The position numbers were made by a program, and so were the translations under genes. The notes beneath the pieces are model-generated. The model saw only the letters and a program-made list of their open reading frames with translations, was not told the DNA's origin and searched no databases. Shown in pieces: positions 34,371-46,896 of a stretch of DNA of 64,000 bases (its first letter is position 1; each line of letters starts with the position of its first letter). Source of the stretch: Stomoxys calcitrans. Taxonomy: Eukaryota > Arthropoda > Insecta > Diptera > Muscidae. The stretch covers positions 95,557,922-95,621,921 of the forward strand of contig NC_081552.1 in the NCBI RefSeq assembly GCF_963082655.1, in the 5' to 3' direction.

Positions 34371-34682
34371 ATGCCTCAGCCATCATGGAAGGGGAAGATG
34401 GTCGTGGAAAAAGGTAAGGAGCCGCCCTCTTACGCCAGAGTGGCAAGGAAGTACAACAGAGATGAGATGAGTTATGCAGTTATTGATATCGGCAGTGCAG
34501 TGAAGGCGATGGAATGCATGGCTAAGACTAAAGGCATGGCGCACTACGAGACTAAGGCAAATATCCTCATATTGAGCCATCAGGTGGTGCAGTGGCAGGA
34601 CACTCAATATTGGGAAGCCTTCAAGATTCGGACGACTAGGGTAGGAAAAGATACTTATATTGAAACACAAAGAGGAGGCTGA
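34371..34682 (+). pseudogene. LOA-like LINE ORF1-type fragment
   Basis: A 103-codon frame with EKGKEPPSYARVARKYNRDE then WEAFKIRTTRVGKDTY. It lies at the ORF1 position of the LINE and has a similar basic, low-complexity context upstream (33777-34359). I do not recognise a domain with certainty. Confidence 0.5.
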
Positions 34683-35098
34683 CGATGGAACCATCACCTC
34701 CCAAGAAGCCAATTTACTTAAGATTTGGAGGACTAAGATAGACAAAGATCCTAGTATTGAAACATCAGGCACCCGGCGGTAAAACTATTACCTTTATAAA
34801 ATTTCGGAAGACTAGGATATGCAAAGAACCTAATACGAAAACATTAGGCAATGCACGGACAAGAAAGTCAGTGCAGCCTAATTAGCAGGGAGCAGACGAT
34901 GAGACCATCACCCACTCCCAAGAAGCCCATTTGCTGGAGGACCAATGATTGAGATCATCCAGATAAACCTCGATCGACATCGAAGACTCAAATTCGACGA
35001 CCCGGAACAAAGGTTCTGTTAACACTGGTACACGGCCGAGGACCTGCTTTATTTTCCATAAAAATTTAAACTATTTTTTCCCCCAGAGTTGTAAACTT

Positions 35099-35700
35099 CG
35101 GATGCAACAGTGATAAGGCAGGGAGAAGGTGGAGCATACCTTGCATCACTTTATCTGCCTTTCGATTCTCCGAAACCGCCACCTACGTCGAAGTTACAAC
35201 GGCTGGTGAGAAAAGCAAAACAAACAGGAAATGAGGTAATAATAGAGTGCGATGTGAACTCTTACCACATTTCGTGGGGTTGCGGGACCAAGCCCTGGCA
35301 GAATTCTTGAATACTAACGACCTAATAACTCTAATTATTGGTAACACCGCGACCTTCGTTAATAGGATTAAGGAGGAGGTTTTGGATGACAATATTTTCG
35401 GAAAATCTAATCGATGAGGTTCAGGAATGGAGGGTCTCCATGCAGCATTCCTTCTCAGACCATCGCTATATTAGGTTTAGAACAGCACAGCCAGCGCCGA
35501 ATCCGATAAGCTTCCGTAATAAGTTGTAAACCAACTGGCCAAAAGACTACTCAAAAGAAGACTTGGGCAAGATGATTTAGATTGTTTAAGCATAGAAGAC
35601 ATTGACAACAATATCAATAGGATTACAACTTCACTAGCGGAGTCTTTCGAAGATAATTGTCGTATTCGAGAACGTAAATAAGCCCAAGAAAAACACAGGA
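35099..35700 (+). pseudogene. LOA-like LINE endonuclease, C-terminal part
   Basis: NEVIIECDVNSYHISWGC (35235-35290) matches the D-x-N-x-H/A-x-x-W block of LINE endonucleases. SDHRYIRFR (35455-35485) is the C-terminal SDH catalytic motif. Between them the frame is disrupted. NITHRKKADAYWDVY downstream is RT-linker-like. Confidence 0.7.
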
Positions 35701-35929
35701 TGACCGGGGAGATTCGCAACATTGTCCGCAGACTTTTTAACATAACACATCGTAAAAAAGCGGACGCATATTGGGATGTGTATTACACGGCTCAAGTAAT
35801 GCTATATGATTACCAGAACGGAGGCTGAATATCTGGAGCCTTATTCTAGAGCCTACATCTGGTTGTTCACGAGGAAGAAAAAGGTGGGCCAAATTAACGC
35901 ACCACGTTTCCTCAATAGACCAATATCGA

Positions 35930-36745
35930 TGTCCAAGAGTGATCTTGAATAGTAAACTGAACTGGAAGTGTAACATACACGAGCATGCTGAGAAGGCTCA
36001 CAGATGTTGGGCACTATATAGACGGGCCATAAGCTCGAAATAGGGCCTGAATTCGAGAATAGTCCACAGGCTCTACATGAGCGCGATTAGACCGTTACTT
36101 ATTACGAGTTAGTAGTTTGGTGGACAGCGATGGAGTAATAATGCACCCAGTGAACCCAGGGGCCAGGAACTTGCCTGAACGTAATTCGGTCCTGCCAGCG
36201 CAGATGCGGTCGATCACGAAATGCGTGAGGTGGTGTGGTGCTAACGTGAGGACGTCGAGTGCGAACATCTTTACGGACAGTTAACTGACCATAAGGGAAT
36301 TAACAACCAGTGTTAGAAGGAGATAAACGCCTTGTCTGAGAATGGCACGATCCCCATCGTTTGGGTGCCGGTTCACAGCGGAGTAAGAAGGAATGAAAAA
36401 GTAGACGATTTGGCAGTGAGGGCCAGAAGACTGCCATCAACATACTTGGTTAACCCGAAGGCTTTCGAGTCGACGCAGTTCGAGTTAATTGCGTGGGCTA
36501 CGAACGCGCATGTAACACTGCGAAACAATGAAACGGTCGGCAGGACGACGAAATTCCTATGGGGAGATCCGGATTGTGAGAAGCCCAGGCTTTTAGGGAA
36601 AGGAAGCAAGCAGGCGCTCAATAAAGCTTTCGGTATCATAACAGGACACATGGGACAACGAGGTTACTTATGCAAAATTGGTGCGGCAAGAGATAGCATG
36701 TGTAGGGCATGTGGAGAGGTTGATGAGATGGATACCGGTACTTAG
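35930..36745 (+). pseudogene. LOA-like LINE thumb and RNase H
   Basis: LNSKLNWKCNIHEHAEKAHR at about 35945-36005 matches the thumb region of RNase H-bearing LINEs. IPIVWVPVHSGVRRNEKVDD from about 36351 is the RNase H C-terminal signature, with GHSG changed to VHSG. The Cys-containing C-terminal tail (CRACGEVDEMDT) ends at a stop at 36743. Confidence 0.75.
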
Positions 36746-36956
36746 GTGGGGACACAATGCCAGACATAAACTAAGTAAGGGACTTGGTATGGAAAACAAT
36801 TATTGATTTTGTAAGCAGCATGGAATTCCTGATTTAATGTTTTTTTTAGGTTACATTTTAATATTTAGTGCGCAAAACAAGCCGATTACTGGCTTAGGTG
36901 TATGTCCGTAGTGGCATGGGGCGGATTAATATCCGCACCCTCTTTCCAACCTAACT

Positions 36957-37420
36957 TAAGACGTGTTGATAGAATGGTATCTTATCAGACACCAAATATT
37001 TCTGGCAGCGCAAGTTTAATTGCCTGGGCTTGTAATTTTAAACCACTCAAAGTATATTAATGGTTTTGCAGATGCTAGCATAAAGGCATAACGAGCGTGT
37101 ATTTATATCGTCACAAGGGATTCTGGAAGCACCGCATCATCGATTTTGTGTGCCAAATCAAGAGTGGCCTCTCATTACTCTGCCACGACTGGAGCTCTGC
37201 ACTGTGCACTTTACCAACATCTCCACAAAATATAGTGGGGATTCTTCATGCTGGAACACGTTTGTATCGAATCGTGCTACAAAAAAATCGAGAAGGTAGT
37301 TCAGGCATTCAATGGCGTCACGTGCCATCCGAACTCAATCCAGCAGACATGGTATCAGGGGGTGCTACACCATTAGCACTAATCGAGACCAACTTGTGAT
37401 TTCAAGATTTCAGCTCGTGA
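36957..37420 (+). pseudogene. BEL/Pao RNase H region
   Basis: A frame from 37097 carries KHRIIDFVCQI and later GSSGIQWRHVPSELNPADMV and GATPLALIETNL, typical of the end of the BEL/Pao RNase H domain. It resumes the BEL/Pao element after the LOA-like insertion and ends near 37420 at the Helitron. Confidence 0.75.
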
Positions 37421-38297
37421 CATAAAAATTTATTTCTTGGGTCTGATGGTCCTCCCCAAACCCCCTAGGCACATTTACCTATTGGAACAATATGGGATTC
37501 AAATGAAAGGCTTTCGGGAGTAGAATGCGAATATGGTGTCTAGAATTGGATCCAAATACCTAGGGCGTCCTCCAAGAGTAATGCCCAAAATAAAAAGTGG
37601 TCCGATCGAGACAATATAGAACCCCAATGAAATGTATTCGAGGTAGAGTATGAAAATGATATAAAAAATTGGGTCCAAGGATCTGGGGAGCCGTCCCAAA
37701 CCTAAAACCTCCGAAAATCAAAGTGGACCGATCGAAACAATATGTGACTCTAATGAAAGGTATTTGAGAGTAGAATACGAATATAATGTCAAAATCCTAA
37801 GCAATTAGGGCGCCGCCCCAAGCCCAATGCCCCATCAAAACTACCGCCCAAAATAAACCACACATATATACCAATTATAGCAATATGAAGTTCAAATGTG
37901 GTTTTTGGGAGTAGGGTATGAGTCTGATATCCACTTCAGGGGCAAAGGGTTTGGCTACTCCAATTTACCACAAAAACCTAGAGAAAGAAGTAGATCTAAC
38001 ATCCAATCTTTATAGGGTGGACCCTCCCCTTACCCTATTTTCAATAATATCAGATCTCGGAGATGGGTGCGGAGATTTAAGCGAAATTCATTTGCTTATA
38101 ATAACTCAAAAACAGAAATTTGGTATGCTTATATTTGGGAGTAGAGCACCAATATGATATCCACATTGGGACGAAATATCTGAAAGGCCGTACCAGCACC
38201 CCCAACAGCTCTTTTTTCCTGAACACGGCAGTGGTACGGCTCAGGTAAAATAAGAGAGTGGAAGAAGGCGCAGTGAAGTGGGCACTGTCCAGCTAGT
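37421..38297 (+). mobile_element. Helitron-like element with ~130-bp tandem repeats
   Basis: Repeat units carry caaatgaaaggctttcggga, aatgaaaggtatttgagagt and ggcgccgccccaagcccaat type phrases at roughly 125-145 bp spacing. The 3' end reads cagtgaagtgggcactgtcc then agCTAGT, ending 38297: a small hairpin (cagtg/cactg) just before CTAGT, as in canonical Helitrons (CTRRT). BEL/Pao sequence resumes immediately. The 5' end is not precise. Confidence 0.65.
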
Positions 38298-39024
38298 TTA
38301 AAATAACACAAAAAATAACAGGAAGAGCTCCTATTAAGGTCTATATTGCTACATTCATTTGTTTAACTGTTAAAGCAGTTCACCTCGATAACGCAATCAA
38401 ATAGTTCAAGAAAATTGTCGATCATTGGGTATAGAGTCAAATTTTATTTCACCGCTTTGAAAAAGCGCGGCTTTGAGAAAGCGCGGCCAAAAAAGCTAAA
38501 TACTACTTACGAAGAACTGTTGGAGATCATATTTTAACATTTGATGAGCTACACACAATAACCTGCCAAGCGGAAACAATTATTAACAGCCAGCCTTTGG
38601 CACCAATATCTAGTGGCCCAAATGATCTTCTTCCCCTTACAGCAGCGCACTTTATGGTTGGTCGACCATTATCAACTATACCGAAACCATCAAAAATTGC
38701 TAAAACCCGTCATCGTTAAAGGCATACCATATTATAAGATGGATTCACCAACAATTCTGGAACCGTTGTCGTCAAGAATATTAAAATTCAATTCAACAAA
38801 AAGCAAAATGGTCCAGCATTCAAACGAAGAGAAAACCACACCGCCCCGTAAATGGGCAATTGGAAGAGTTGTAGATACTTATTCTGGAAATGACTTATTT
38901 TGTACGAGTCGCGACAGTGCGAAATGTTGGTGATAAATTTAAAAGAGCAGTTGCCAAGTTGTGCAGGCTCCCTATTGATCCAGCAGATACCAATTTTGAA
39001 AGCGTAGTTTTCAAGGAGGGAGAA
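38298..39024 (+). pseudogene. BEL/Pao integrase and C-terminal region
   Basis: Segments read KVYIATFICLTVKAVHLD (38335-38390), TFDELHTITCQAETIINSQP (38540-38600), LAPISSGPNDLLPLTAAHF (38602-38655) and, near the end, RVATVRNVGDKFKRAVAKL (38908-38960). These are the integrase core end and the C-terminal domain of BEL/Pao elements. Multiple stops and frame changes are present. The reading ends at the polypurine tract before the LTR. Confidence 0.8.
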
Positions 39025-39290
39025 TGTTGAGTCATATTCTTTTTAATAAACACCATTTCGAACAGGTTTATTTTCATTTTTTTATCAAATCTAGTAAAAA
39101 GGCACAACAAAATATAGAACACAATGCAATTGGCTACCAACAACATATATCATCGCAGTTGAAAGCGACAACTAAACGGAAACGAGAACAATTTGTAGAT
39201 TCTGATTCCGTTTATTTTAAAACTTTTACCTAATGTTAAAATAGGCAGTGAACCTGGTCAAAGGCTCTTGTCCTAACCATTGGTAAATAA
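39013..39290 (+). repeat. Polypurine tract and presumed BEL/Pao 3' LTR
   Basis: The purine run aaggagggagaa (39013-39024) is followed by TGTTGAGTCATATTC at 39025. The right edge of the LTR is not certain; 39290 is a placeholder before AT-rich sequence. No partner LTR is seen to the left, so length and TSD cannot be checked. Confidence 0.5.
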
Positions 39291-39516
39291 ACTATTTTAA
39301 GAAAAGAATTTCAAAAAGTTTGAAAACAAATCCATTTTCATAAATTATTTTTTCGAAAAAGAATTTTATTCCAAATATTTGAATTTTGCAAGAGGACTTT
39401 CCAGGTACATTACTGCTATTTTATCTAATTTGACAAAGGAATCTAAGTACAACGTGTAAACCTCGGATGACTTTAAAGAGAAAATAAAAAATACTTCCAT
39501 AGATACTGACGAAACA
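39291..39516. other. Unassigned AT-rich spacer
   Basis: Nothing supportable. Confidence 0.4.
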
Positions 39517-40640
39517 ATGTCCCATAGCAGTTATATCGAAATATGATCCCATTTGGACCAAATACTTATAAGTACAAGTCATTCTTCAATTATGTATAAC
39601 AAAATATTGGTCTTTTAAGAAGCTATATCTAAAACTAAACCAATCTGAACCATATACAACATGGATGTCGAAAAGCCTAACATAAGTCAATGTGTCAAAT
39701 TTCAGTTAAATCGGATTATAAATGCGCCATTTTTGGGGCCAAGGCTTTAAATCGAGATATCCGTCTATATGGCAGCTATATGCAAATCTTGATCGATCTA
39801 GACCAAATTGCAGATATAAGTGGAGGGGTTTAACTTAATTCTCTGTCCCAAATTTCGGCAACATCGGACAATAAATGAGCTTTTTATGGGCCCAAAACAT
39901 TAAATCGAGAGATTGGTCTATATGGCAGCTATATCCAAATCTCGACAGATCTGAGTGAAATTGAAGAAGGATGTCGAAGGGCCTAACATACTCACTGTCC
40001 CTAATTGCGGCGATAAATGCGCTTTTTATGGCCCCAAAACCTAAAACCGAGAGATCGGTCTATATGGCAGCTATGTCCAAATCTTGACATAAAGCAGAAG
40101 TACGTCAAGGGATTCAACTAAATTTAATGTCCCAAATTTCGCCAACATCGGACAATAAATGCGCCTTTTATGGGCCTAAATCGGAGGATCGGTCTATATG
40201 GTTGGTATATACAAATCTGGACCGATCAGGTCCAAACTGACGAAGGATGTCGAAGGGCCTAACACAACTCACTGCCCCAAATTTCAGCAAAATCGGATAA
40301 AAAATATGGCTTTTATGGACCTAAGACTCTAAATCGGGGGATCGGTCTATTGGGGGCTATATCAAGATATAGTCCGATATAGCCCATCTTCGAACTTAAC
40401 CTGCTTATGGAACAAAAAAGAATCTGAGCAAAGTTTCAGCTCAATATCTCTATATTTGAAGACTGTAGCGTGATTTCAACAGACAGACGGACAGACGGAC
40501 GGACATGTCTAGATCGTCTTAGATTTTTTGCGCTGATCAAGAATATATATACTTTATAGGGTCGGAAATGGATATTTCGATGTGTTGCAAACGGATGACA
40601 AAATGAATATACCCCCATCCTTCGGTGGTGGGTATAAAAA
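39517..40640 (+). mobile_element. Family B element, head-truncated
   Basis: It enters the family B sequence at atgtcccatagcagttatat, after the lost head, then has about five central units. The tail is complete (acagacagacggacagacgg, atatatatactttataggg, CTTCGGTGGTGGGTATAAA). The end abuts a family A head directly. Confidence 0.85.
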
Positions 40641-40642
40641 AA

Positions 40643-40975
40643 AACAAGTAAAAGCGTGCTAAGTTCGGCCGGGCCGAATCTTATATATCAAGATATAGTC
40701 CGATATAGCCCATCTTCGAACTTAACCTGCTTATGGAACAAAAAAGAATCTGAGCAAAGTTTCAGCTCAATATCTCTATATTTGAAGACTGTAGCGTGAT
40801 TTCAACAGACAGACGGACAGACGGACGGACATGTCTAGATCGTCTTAGATTTTTTGCGCTGATCAAAAATATATATACTTTATAGGGTCGGAAATGGATA
40901 TTTCGATGTGTTGCAAACGGAATGACAAAATGAATATCCCCCCATCCTTCGGTAATGGGTACAAAAATATGTCTA
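40643..40975 (+). mobile_element. Chimera: family A head joined to family B tail
   Basis: The first ~46 bp (aacaagtaaaagcgtgctaa, palindrome, cttatata) are family A. From tcaagatatagtccgatata onward it is a near-identical copy of the family B tail at 40368-40640. It ends ccttcggtaatgggtacaaa. No central units are retained: this is a minimal head-plus-tail element. Confidence 0.8.
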
Positions 40976-41134
40976 TATATCGTAGACCAATGTTCGGGGA
41001 ATTACTTCGAAAGTGTATAGGGTAGAAATAAAAAAGTTTTCATGTAAATAGAACAATAATTGGAACAAAATATTTAACAATTTAAGCAAAGTTACTGATA
41101 CAATATTTAAGTAAAAAAAGGTTAAAACGAAATA

Positions 41135-42608
41135 AACAAGTAAAAAGGCGTTAAGTTCGGCCGGGCCGAACTTTGGATACCCACCACCTCGGGTATATAT
41201 GTAAACCACCTTTCATCAAAATTCGATGAAAATTTCATACCTTATACTCATATTCCTCATACCGATCTGAACTATATACGACACGGATGTCGAAAAGCCT
41301 AACATAAGTCGCTGTGTCAAATTTCAGTGAAATCGGATTATAAATGCGCCTTTTATGGGGCCAAGACTTTAAATCGAGATATCAGTCTACATGGCAGCTA
41401 TATCCAAATCTGGACCGATTTGGGCCAAGTTGCATAAACATGTCGAAAAGCCAACACAAAGTACTGTACCAAATTTCGGCGAAATCGGACAATAAATGCC
41501 TCTTTTGTGGGCCCTAAACCTTGAATCGAGAGATCGGTCTATATGGCAGCTATATGCAAATCTGGACCGATCTAAGCAAAATTTAAGAAGGACGTCGATG
41601 AGCCTAACCAAACTCACTGTGTCAAATTTCAGCGACATCGGACAATAAATGAGCATTTTATGGGCCCAAAACCATAAGTCAAGAAATCGGTCAATATGGC
41701 AGCTATATCTAAATCTGAACCGATCTAGACCAAATTGAAGAAATATGTCAAAGGGCCTAACACAACTCACTGTCCCAAATTTCAGTAAAATCGAGTAATG
41801 AATGTGGCTTTTATGGGCCTTACACCATAAATCGGAGGATCGATCTATATGGCAGCTATATCCAAATCTGGATCGATCTGAGCTAAATTAACGAAGGATG
41901 TCGATGGGCCTTACCAAATTCACTGTCCCGAATTTCATCAAAATCGGATAATAAATGTGGCTTTTGTGGGCCTAAGACCCTTAACCGGAGGATCGGTCTA
42001 TATGGCAGCTATATCCAACTCTGAACCGATCTGGGCCAATTTAACGAAGGAAGTCGAAGGGCCTAAGACAACTCACTGTCCCAAATTTCAGCGAAATCGG
42101 ATAATAAATGTGGCTTTTATGGGCCTTAGACCCTAAATCGGAGGATCGGTCTATATGGCAGCTATATCCAAATCTGGACCGATCTGAGCCAAGTTGACGA
42201 AGGATGTCGAAGGGCCTAACACAACTCACTGCCCCAAATTTCAAAACATCGGATAATAAATGTGGCTTTTATGGGCCTAAGACCCTAAATCGGCGGATCG
42301 GTCTATATGGGGGCTATATCAAGATATAGTCCGATATGGCCTATCTTCGAACTTAACCTGCTTATGAACAAAGAAAAGAATCTGTGCAAAATTTCAGCTC
42401 AATATCTCTATTTTTAAAGACTGTAGCGTGATTTCAACAGACAGATGGAGAGACGGACAGACGGACGGACATGTCTAGATCGTCTTAGATTTTTACGCTG
42501 ATCAAGAATATATATACTTTATAGGGTCGGAAATGGATATTTCGATGTGTTGCAAACGGATGACAAAATGAATATACCCCCATCCTTCGGTGGTGGGTAT
42601 AAAAAAAA
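41135..42608 (+). mobile_element. Family B element, complete
   Basis: Head aacaagtaaaaaggcgttaa with intact palindrome TTCGGCCGGGCCGAA, subterminal GATACCCACCACC, then about seven central units. Anchors ggcagc at 41851, 42004 and 42157 give an exact 153-bp period. The tail ends CTTCGGTGGTGGGTATAAA and joins the next family A head without a spacer. This is the best reference copy of family B in the window. Confidence 0.9.
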
Positions 42609-43773
42609 AACAAGTAAAAGCGTGCTAAGTTCGGCCGGGCCGAATCTTATATACCCTCCACCATGGATCGCATTTCTCGAGTTCTTTTCATCTCTTCTTC
42701 GGCAAAAATGGATATAAGAAAAGATTTGCTCTGCTATTAGAGCGATATCAAGATATGGTCCGGCTTTGACCACAATTAAATTGTATGTTGGAGACCTGTG
42801 TAAAATGTCAGCTAATTCGATTAAGAATTGCGCCCTTTGGGGGCTCAAGATGTAAAATAGAGAGATCGATTAATATGGGAGCTGTATCGGGCTATAGACT
42901 GATTCAGACCATAATAAATACGTATGTTGATGGTCGTGGGAGGATCCGTCGCACAAAATTTCAGGCAAATCGGATAATAATTGCGACCTCTAGAGGCTCA
43001 AGAAGTCAAGATCCCAGATCTGTTTATATGACAGCTATATCAGGTTATGAACTGATTGGAACCTTATTTGACACAGTTGTTGAAAAAAATTTTCAGCCAA
43101 ATCGGATAGGAATTGCGCCCTCTAAAAGCTCAAGAAGTAAAGACCCTAGACCTGTTTATATGACAGCTATATCAGGTTATGAACCGATTTGAACCATACT
43201 TGTCACAGCAGTTAGATATCATAACAAAACACGTCGTGCAAAATTTCAGTCCAATCCGATAAGAATTGCGCACTCTAGAGGCTCAAGAAGTCAAGACTTA
43301 AGATCGGTTTATATGACAGCTATATCAGGTTATGAACCGATTTGAACCATACTCATTCGCATTTGTTGAATATCACAACAAAACACGTCGTGCAAAATTT
43401 CATTCCAATCGGATAAGAATTGCGCACTCAAGAGGCTCAAGAAGTCAAGACCCAAGATCGGTTTATATGGCAGCTATATCAAAACATGGACCGATGTGGC
43501 CCATTTACAAAACCAACCGACCTACGCTAATAAGAAGTATTTGTGCAAAATTTCCAGGGGCTAACTTTACTTCTTCGGATGTTAGCGTGCTTTCGACAGA
43601 CAGACTGACGGACGGACGAACTGACGTACGGACAGACGGACGGACATGGCTAGATCGACATAAAATGTCACGACGATCAAGAATATATAATCTTTATGGG
43701 GTCTCAGACGAATATTTCGAGTAGTTACAAACAGAATGACGAAATTAGTATACCCCCCATCCTATGGTGGGTA
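42609..43773 (+). mobile_element. Family A element, tail slightly truncated
   Basis: Complete head directly after family B, about five central units, microsatellite (gacggacggacgaactgacg..., 43600-43645). The terminal hairpin is cut after CCTATGGTGGGTAT, losing the last ~7 bp. A 135-codon open frame (42785-43192) runs through two and a half units. Confidence 0.88.
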
Positions 43774-44780
43774 TTCCTTTTACTTATCCACTCAAGTGGC
43801 TGATGATTTTTCAACCCCTGGTAAATCGGCCTTTGAATGATTGGGTGTACATCAACGGTAGTGTTTGTATGCGGCATACCAATGAAGAGGAAAATATGTT
43901 CGATGTAATATTCTAGAGATGTTTTGTTCTCGATGTTTTCTATGATATCCTTGTGCCAACAAAGCCTAGAGCGTATTTCTTAGTGTATGTATGTGTGTGG
44001 AGAAGTGTACTTTATGTTTGAGTGTTGTTTAGTGTCAAATATTGTGTAAACACATTTTACATACATTTGTATAGTGGGCAAAAATAATATACTGCAAGGC
44101 TAGTGGGTTTTACAAATAACTTTTAATGCCACCACTCACAATTCTGAATGCTGCTATGGTCAAAATAATGTGTAATATTTAATAATAACAAAATCATATT
44201 ACCCTTATATACAAATCTTGTTATTATACCATGTAGGTAACCCAAATGAGACCCACCAATTTAGACAGTTGGTGTTTATCGTTCATATTCTCCCAAAAGT
44301 AGATTCGAGTTTTAAAAGTCTTTTATTGTTTTGTTTCAGAATTATCTGATTAAATTTCTTCGTTGAAATTAACAATAGCCTATATATTTACACATGGGCG
44401 TTTTATTCCCAGTCATCTATTAGCCATATTATTTACAATATACATGTTTGAAGTTATTGTTGTTGTCTTTTCGTCATAAAAAGTTATTTTGTTTGTGTTT
44501 TGCACTTTATTTATGCTTTTACATGACATTTTTCATCTTTATATAACTTCTGTCGTTCCCCAAAGGATAGGGAAGAGAATCTTAGGATTCCTTCTTCGCA
44601 TCGTCTTTGAAGTATTCACAATGTAGTAGCTTGAAATTATTATGCCAACATATGTATCCTTAGAGTTTTGTATGGCTTAGGGCTAGTTTAATGATCTAAT
44701 AACCAAGTTGTGATTTTATGTATATAAAAAGCAATTCCATAAATTTACTATAATGGTGCCCATATTTGGAATATTTGTCA
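43774..44780. other. Unassigned, no element recognised
   Basis: About 1 kb of AT-rich sequence without a recognised repeat or gene. It is one of the few stretches that could be ancestral host DNA. No long open frame exists. Confidence 0.45.
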
Positions 44781-44785
44781 TATTA

Positions 44786-46576
44786 TACCCTCCACCATAA
44801 GATGGGGGGTATACTAATTTCGTCATTCTGATTGTAACTACTCGAAATATTCGTCTGAGACCCCATAAAGTATATATATTCTTGATCGTCGTGAAATTTT
44901 ATGTCGATCTAGCCATGTCCGTCCGTCCGTCCGTCCGCCTGTCTGTCGAAAGCACGCTAACTTCCGAAGGAGTAAAGCTAGCCGTTTTAAAATTGTGCAC
45001 AAATACTTCTTATTAGTGTAGGTCGGTTGGTATTGTAAATGGGCCATATCGGTCCATGTTTTGATATAGCTGCCATATAAACCGATCTTGGGTCTTGACT
45101 TCTTGAGCCTCTAGAGTGTGCAATTCATATCCGATTGGAATGAAATTTTGCACGACGTGTTTCGTTATTATATCCAACAATTTTGCTAAGTATGGTTCAA
45201 ATCGGTCCATAACCTGATATAGCTGCCATATAAACCGATCTGGGGTCTTGACTTCTTGAACCTCTAGAGTGCGCAATTCCTATCCGATTTAAATTAAATT
45301 TTGCACGACGTGTTTTGTTATGATATTCAACAACTGTGTCAAGTATGGTTCAAATCGGTCCATAACCTTATACAGCTGTCATATAAACCGATCTTGGGCC
45401 TTGACTTCTTGAGCCTCTAGAGTGCGCAATTCTTACCCAATTAGGATGACATTTTGCACGAAGTGTTTTGTTATGATATCCAACAACTGTGCCAAGTATT
45501 GTTCACATCGGTCCATAACCTGATATACCTGCCATATAAACCGATCTTGGGTCTTGACTTCTTGAGCCTCTAGAGTGCGCAATTCTTATCCGATTTGAAT
45601 GAAATTTTGCACGACGTGTTTTGCTACGATATCCAATAACTGTGCCAAGTATGGTTCACATCGGTCTATAGCCTGATATAGCTGCAATATAAACCGATCT
45701 TGGGTCTTGATTTCTTGAGCCTCTAGAAAGCGCAATTCTTATCCGATTGGAATGAAATTTTGCACGACGTGTTTTGTTATGATATCCAATAACTGTGCCA
45801 AGTGTGGTTCAAATCGGTCTATAACCTGATATAGTTGCCATATAAACCCATATTGGGTCTTGACTTCTTGAGCCTCTAGAGGGCGCAATTCTCATCCGAC
45901 TAGACTGAAATTTTTCACATAGTGTTTTAGTATCACTTCTAACAACTGTGCTATGTATGGTTCAATTCGGGCCATTACCTGGTATAGCTGTCATATAAAC
46001 CGATCTTGGGTCTTGACTACTTGAGGCTCTAGAGTGCGCAATTCTTATCCGATTAGAATGAAATTTTGCACGACGTGTTTTGTTATGATATCCAACAACT
46101 GTGCCAAGTATGGGTCAAATCGGTCTATAACCTGATGTAGCTGCCATATAAACCGATCTTGGGTCTTGACTTCTTGGGCCTCTAGGGAGCGCAATTCTTA
46201 TCCGATTTGCCTGTAATTTTGTACGACGGATTCTCTCATGACCATCAACATACGTGTTTATTATGGTCTGAATCGGTCTATAGCCCGATACAGCTCCCAT
46301 ATAAATCGATCTCTCTATTTTACTTTTTGAGCCCCCAAAGGGCGCAATTCTTATTCGAATTGGCTGACATTTTACACAGGTCTCCAACATAAATTTAATT
46401 GTGGTCTAAACCGGATCATATCTTGATATCGCTCTAATAGCAGATTTTTCTTTCTTTCTTTTCTTATATCATTTTTTGCCTAAGAAGAGATGCCGGGAAA
46501 AGAACTGACAAATGCGCTCCATGGTGGAGGGTATATAAGATTCGGCCCGGCCGAACTTAGCACGCTTTTACTTGTT
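44786..46576 (-). mobile_element. Family A element, complete, long array
   Basis: Tail hairpin TATACCCTCCACCATAAG at the left, microsatellite (ccgtccgtccgtccgtccgc), nine central units at 153-bp spacing, and the head at the right ending ttttacttgtt at 46576. The head T-rich part has an extra tttctttctttc expansion at 46447-46460. Orientation is opposite to the two preceding elements. Confidence 0.9.
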
Positions 46577-46896
46577 AGTTCTTATTTCTTAGGAAATCAT
46601 TTTGAATATGAATGAAAATAGTAAGAATTTTGAATTCCTACCACCATCATATGTGTTGAATGTAAACCACACCTTAACGTCAGGCATTTCATTTGACATG
46701 TCTCAATTCCAGACTAATTCAATTTGAAGTATGGAACTATACACTCACAATCGACCAACGCGTTAGAGTTATCCAAAATCAACATTGGCTCATACATTTT
46801 AACCACCCTTTAAATGCTAAAGAAAATTTTAAAATAAAACTGGAACAATTCCAGTGTTCCCTGTGTTTAGGTGGGTATTAATTTCGGTCACCAATG
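46577..46896. other. Unassigned spacer
   Basis: No recognised feature; the 62-codon frame at 46693-46881 has no family signature. Confidence 0.4.

Larger units (their letters stand above)
33702..36956 (+). mobile_element. LOA-like LINE inserted in BEL/Pao
   Basis: It is flanked by an imperfect target-site duplication of about 13 bp: taagacgtattgt at 33689-33701 and taagacgtgttga at 36957-36969. It contains an ORF1-like region, the C-terminal part of an APE endonuclease, a short thumb segment and RNase H. The 3' end has a hairpin (gcggattaatatccgc) and the terminus ccctctttccaacctaac, which I associate with LOA-type elements. Most of the RT palm is deleted. LOA is a clade-level guess. Confidence 0.7.
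29155..39290 (+). mobile_element. BEL/Pao LTR retrotransposon, interrupted by four other elements
   Basis: Gag, zinc knuckle/protease, RT, RNase H and integrase segments appear in canonical order on the plus strand at 29155-29599, 30550-31700, 32925-33701, 36957-37420 and 38298-39024. They are separated by a family A element, an RTE LINE, a LOA-like LINE and a Helitron. A purine tract (aaggagggagaa, 39013-39024) directly precedes TGTTGAGTCAT at 39025, the expected polypurine tract and start of a 3' LTR. No 5' LTR is visible. The outer element must predate all four insertions. Confidence 0.8.

Noticed and set aside
46693..46881. Possible small gene between two family A elements
   Set aside because: No start context, domain or repeat similarity supports it.
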